Assembly: GCA_035289905.1 (NCBI GenBank)
Contig: DATDVT010000040.1
Coordinates: 1 to 19,554, forward strand
DNA length: 19,554 nt
Direction: 5' to 3'
Origin: DATDVT01 sp035289905
Lineage (GTDB): Archaea; Nanobdellota; Nanobdellia; SCGC-AAA011-G17; GW2011-AR18
In this document: piece by piece, positions 19,198 to 19,554 of the stretch
Numbering within the stretch: position 1 is the first letter of the stretch
Layout of the letters: the number at the start of each line of letters is the position of its first letter
Notes under the pieces: model-generated
What the model was told of the DNA's origin: nothing
Databases searched by the model: none
The model's input: only the letters and a program-made list of their open reading frames with translations
Position numbers and translations under genes: made by a program

Positions 19198-19221
19198 ACC
19201 TCCATATATTTTATATATATA
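19198..19221 (-). promoter_or_regulatory. Promoter and ribosome site of the antitoxin-toxin operon
   Basis: On the minus strand TATATATATAAAA (about 19209-19221) is the TATA element and GGAGGT (19198-19203) the ribosome site, 4 nt before the ATG. Confidence 0.5.
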
Positions 19222-19282
19222 TCAAATATATTCCTAGTATATAAAACTTTTGTTGACTCATTTTGAAGAAAATCTCTTATTT

Positions 19283-19360
19283 TTAGAAAAAAAGTAAAAA
19301 TATAGCAAATCCTAAACTTCCTAGAACTAAAATAACAACAATAGATATTATTAAAATTAT
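19283..19360 (-). pseudogene. Decayed copy of the membrane-anchor gene
   Basis: 25 codons, IILIISIVVILVLGSLGF then AIFLLFF and stop, match the anchor at 18307 (VAILILGSLGF). The start codon has become ATA, the ribosome site is destroyed (GATATAAT), and everything after the anchor is lost. It stands behind promoter module copy C. Confidence 0.65.
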
Positions 19361-19368
19361 TTTATTAT

Positions 19369-19449
19369 ATCTTAATTTTTATAGAAATAATAATTAAAGT
19401 GTATATACTGTTATTTTAAATTTCTTCTATGTTATTTTAATATTAAAGA
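19369..19449 (-). repeat. Promoter module copy C (degenerate)
   Basis: Partly matches copies A and B. A 21-bp run (19429-19449) is identical to 16753-16773, while the TATA and ribosome-site parts have drifted. It precedes the decayed anchor at 19283-19360. Apart from these two items the 319-nt stretch 19206-19524 shows only AT-rich sequence. Confidence 0.6.
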
Positions 19450-19524
19450 ATTTCTAATTTTAATATATAAATAAAAATATTTAAATAGTAATTATATTTA
19501 ATATTAGTAAAAAAACTACTAAAA

Positions 19525-19554
19525 ATGCAATTAAGTAAATTAGAAAACAAAATA
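19525..19554 (+). CDS. Possible start of a gene running off the window
   Basis: An ATG begins MQLSKLENKI and stays open to the end. A TATA-like ATTTAAATAG lies about 37-46 nt upstream, and the inverted repeat TTAGTA/TACTAA (7-nt spacer) lies just before the ATG. Only ten codons are visible, so the call is tentative. Confidence 0.35.
   Translation, partial: MQLSKLENKI

Noticed and set aside
19194..19205. Longer antitoxin start at 19205
   Set aside because: The extension would contain the GGAGGT ribosome site; the family normally begins MV-x-A.
15701..19449. CRISPR array
   Set aside because: Repeats are few, of unequal length and linked to promoters; there is no regular repeat-spacer pattern and no cas gene.

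Overview
The window looks like a stretch of chromosome from a small, very AT-rich archaeon, most likely a DPANN-type lineage (Woesearchaeota/Pacearchaeota-like). The evidence is an archaeal aIF5A with a hypusine site, archaeal eL40 and uL11, Spt5, a SecE/Sec61-gamma subunit, an FtsZ, an Orc1/Cdc6 initiator, a tRNA without encoded CCA, and TATA boxes about 22-31 bases before start codons. The lineage assignment is inference.

Region 1 (1-2.3 kb): a sulfur-transfer cluster. It holds the C-terminal part of an E1-like (ThiF/MoeB/UbaA) adenylyltransferase, an unrecognised 202-aa protein, a ubiquitin-like sulfur carrier ending in Gly-Gly, and an NcsA/TtuA-type tRNA thiolase overlapping the carrier by 8 nt. 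Together these are the parts needed for 2-thiouridine formation in tRNA, and possibly for protein conjugation. Region 2 (2.4-4.0 kb): a zinc-ribbon protein, a small class I methyltransferase, tRNA-Arg(CCU), and a convergent PIG-L/LmbE-type deacetylase that abuts the tRNA with no spacer.

Region 3 (4.0-7.2 kb, minus strand): ftsZ, secE, spt5, rpl11, a conserved archaeal order, with an FKBP prolyl isomerase upstream. Region 4 (7.3-12.4 kb, mostly plus): PEGA-domain surface protein, aIF5A, eL40, an M50 site-2 protease, TatD nuclease, a 14-residue Lys/Arg-rich mini-gene behind a leaderless mini-ORF, a metallophosphoesterase, and a GT28/MGDG-synthase-like glycosyltransferase.

Region 5 (12.3-15.3 kb): two overlapping tiny genes with strong Shine-Dalgarno sites, an 18-bp palindrome resembling an origin recognition box, orc1/cdc6, and a full-length GGDEF diguanylate cyclase with catalytic and inhibitory motifs intact, which is unusual in archaea.

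Region 6 (15.3-19.55 kb) is accessory and decaying. It contains a pair of paralogous unknown genes with duplicated promoters, pieces of a small membrane-anchored cysteine-containing protein family, a transposase N-terminal fragment, a promoter module present three times (one pair shares a 39-bp exact match), an MNT-HEPN toxin-antitoxin pair, a RelE-like toxin with a DUF2683-like antitoxin, and a split anchored-protein gene whose two halves meet at a TA-repeat.

Most housekeeping genes look leaderless. Transcript-initial Shine-Dalgarno sites occur mainly on small, surface or accessory genes.
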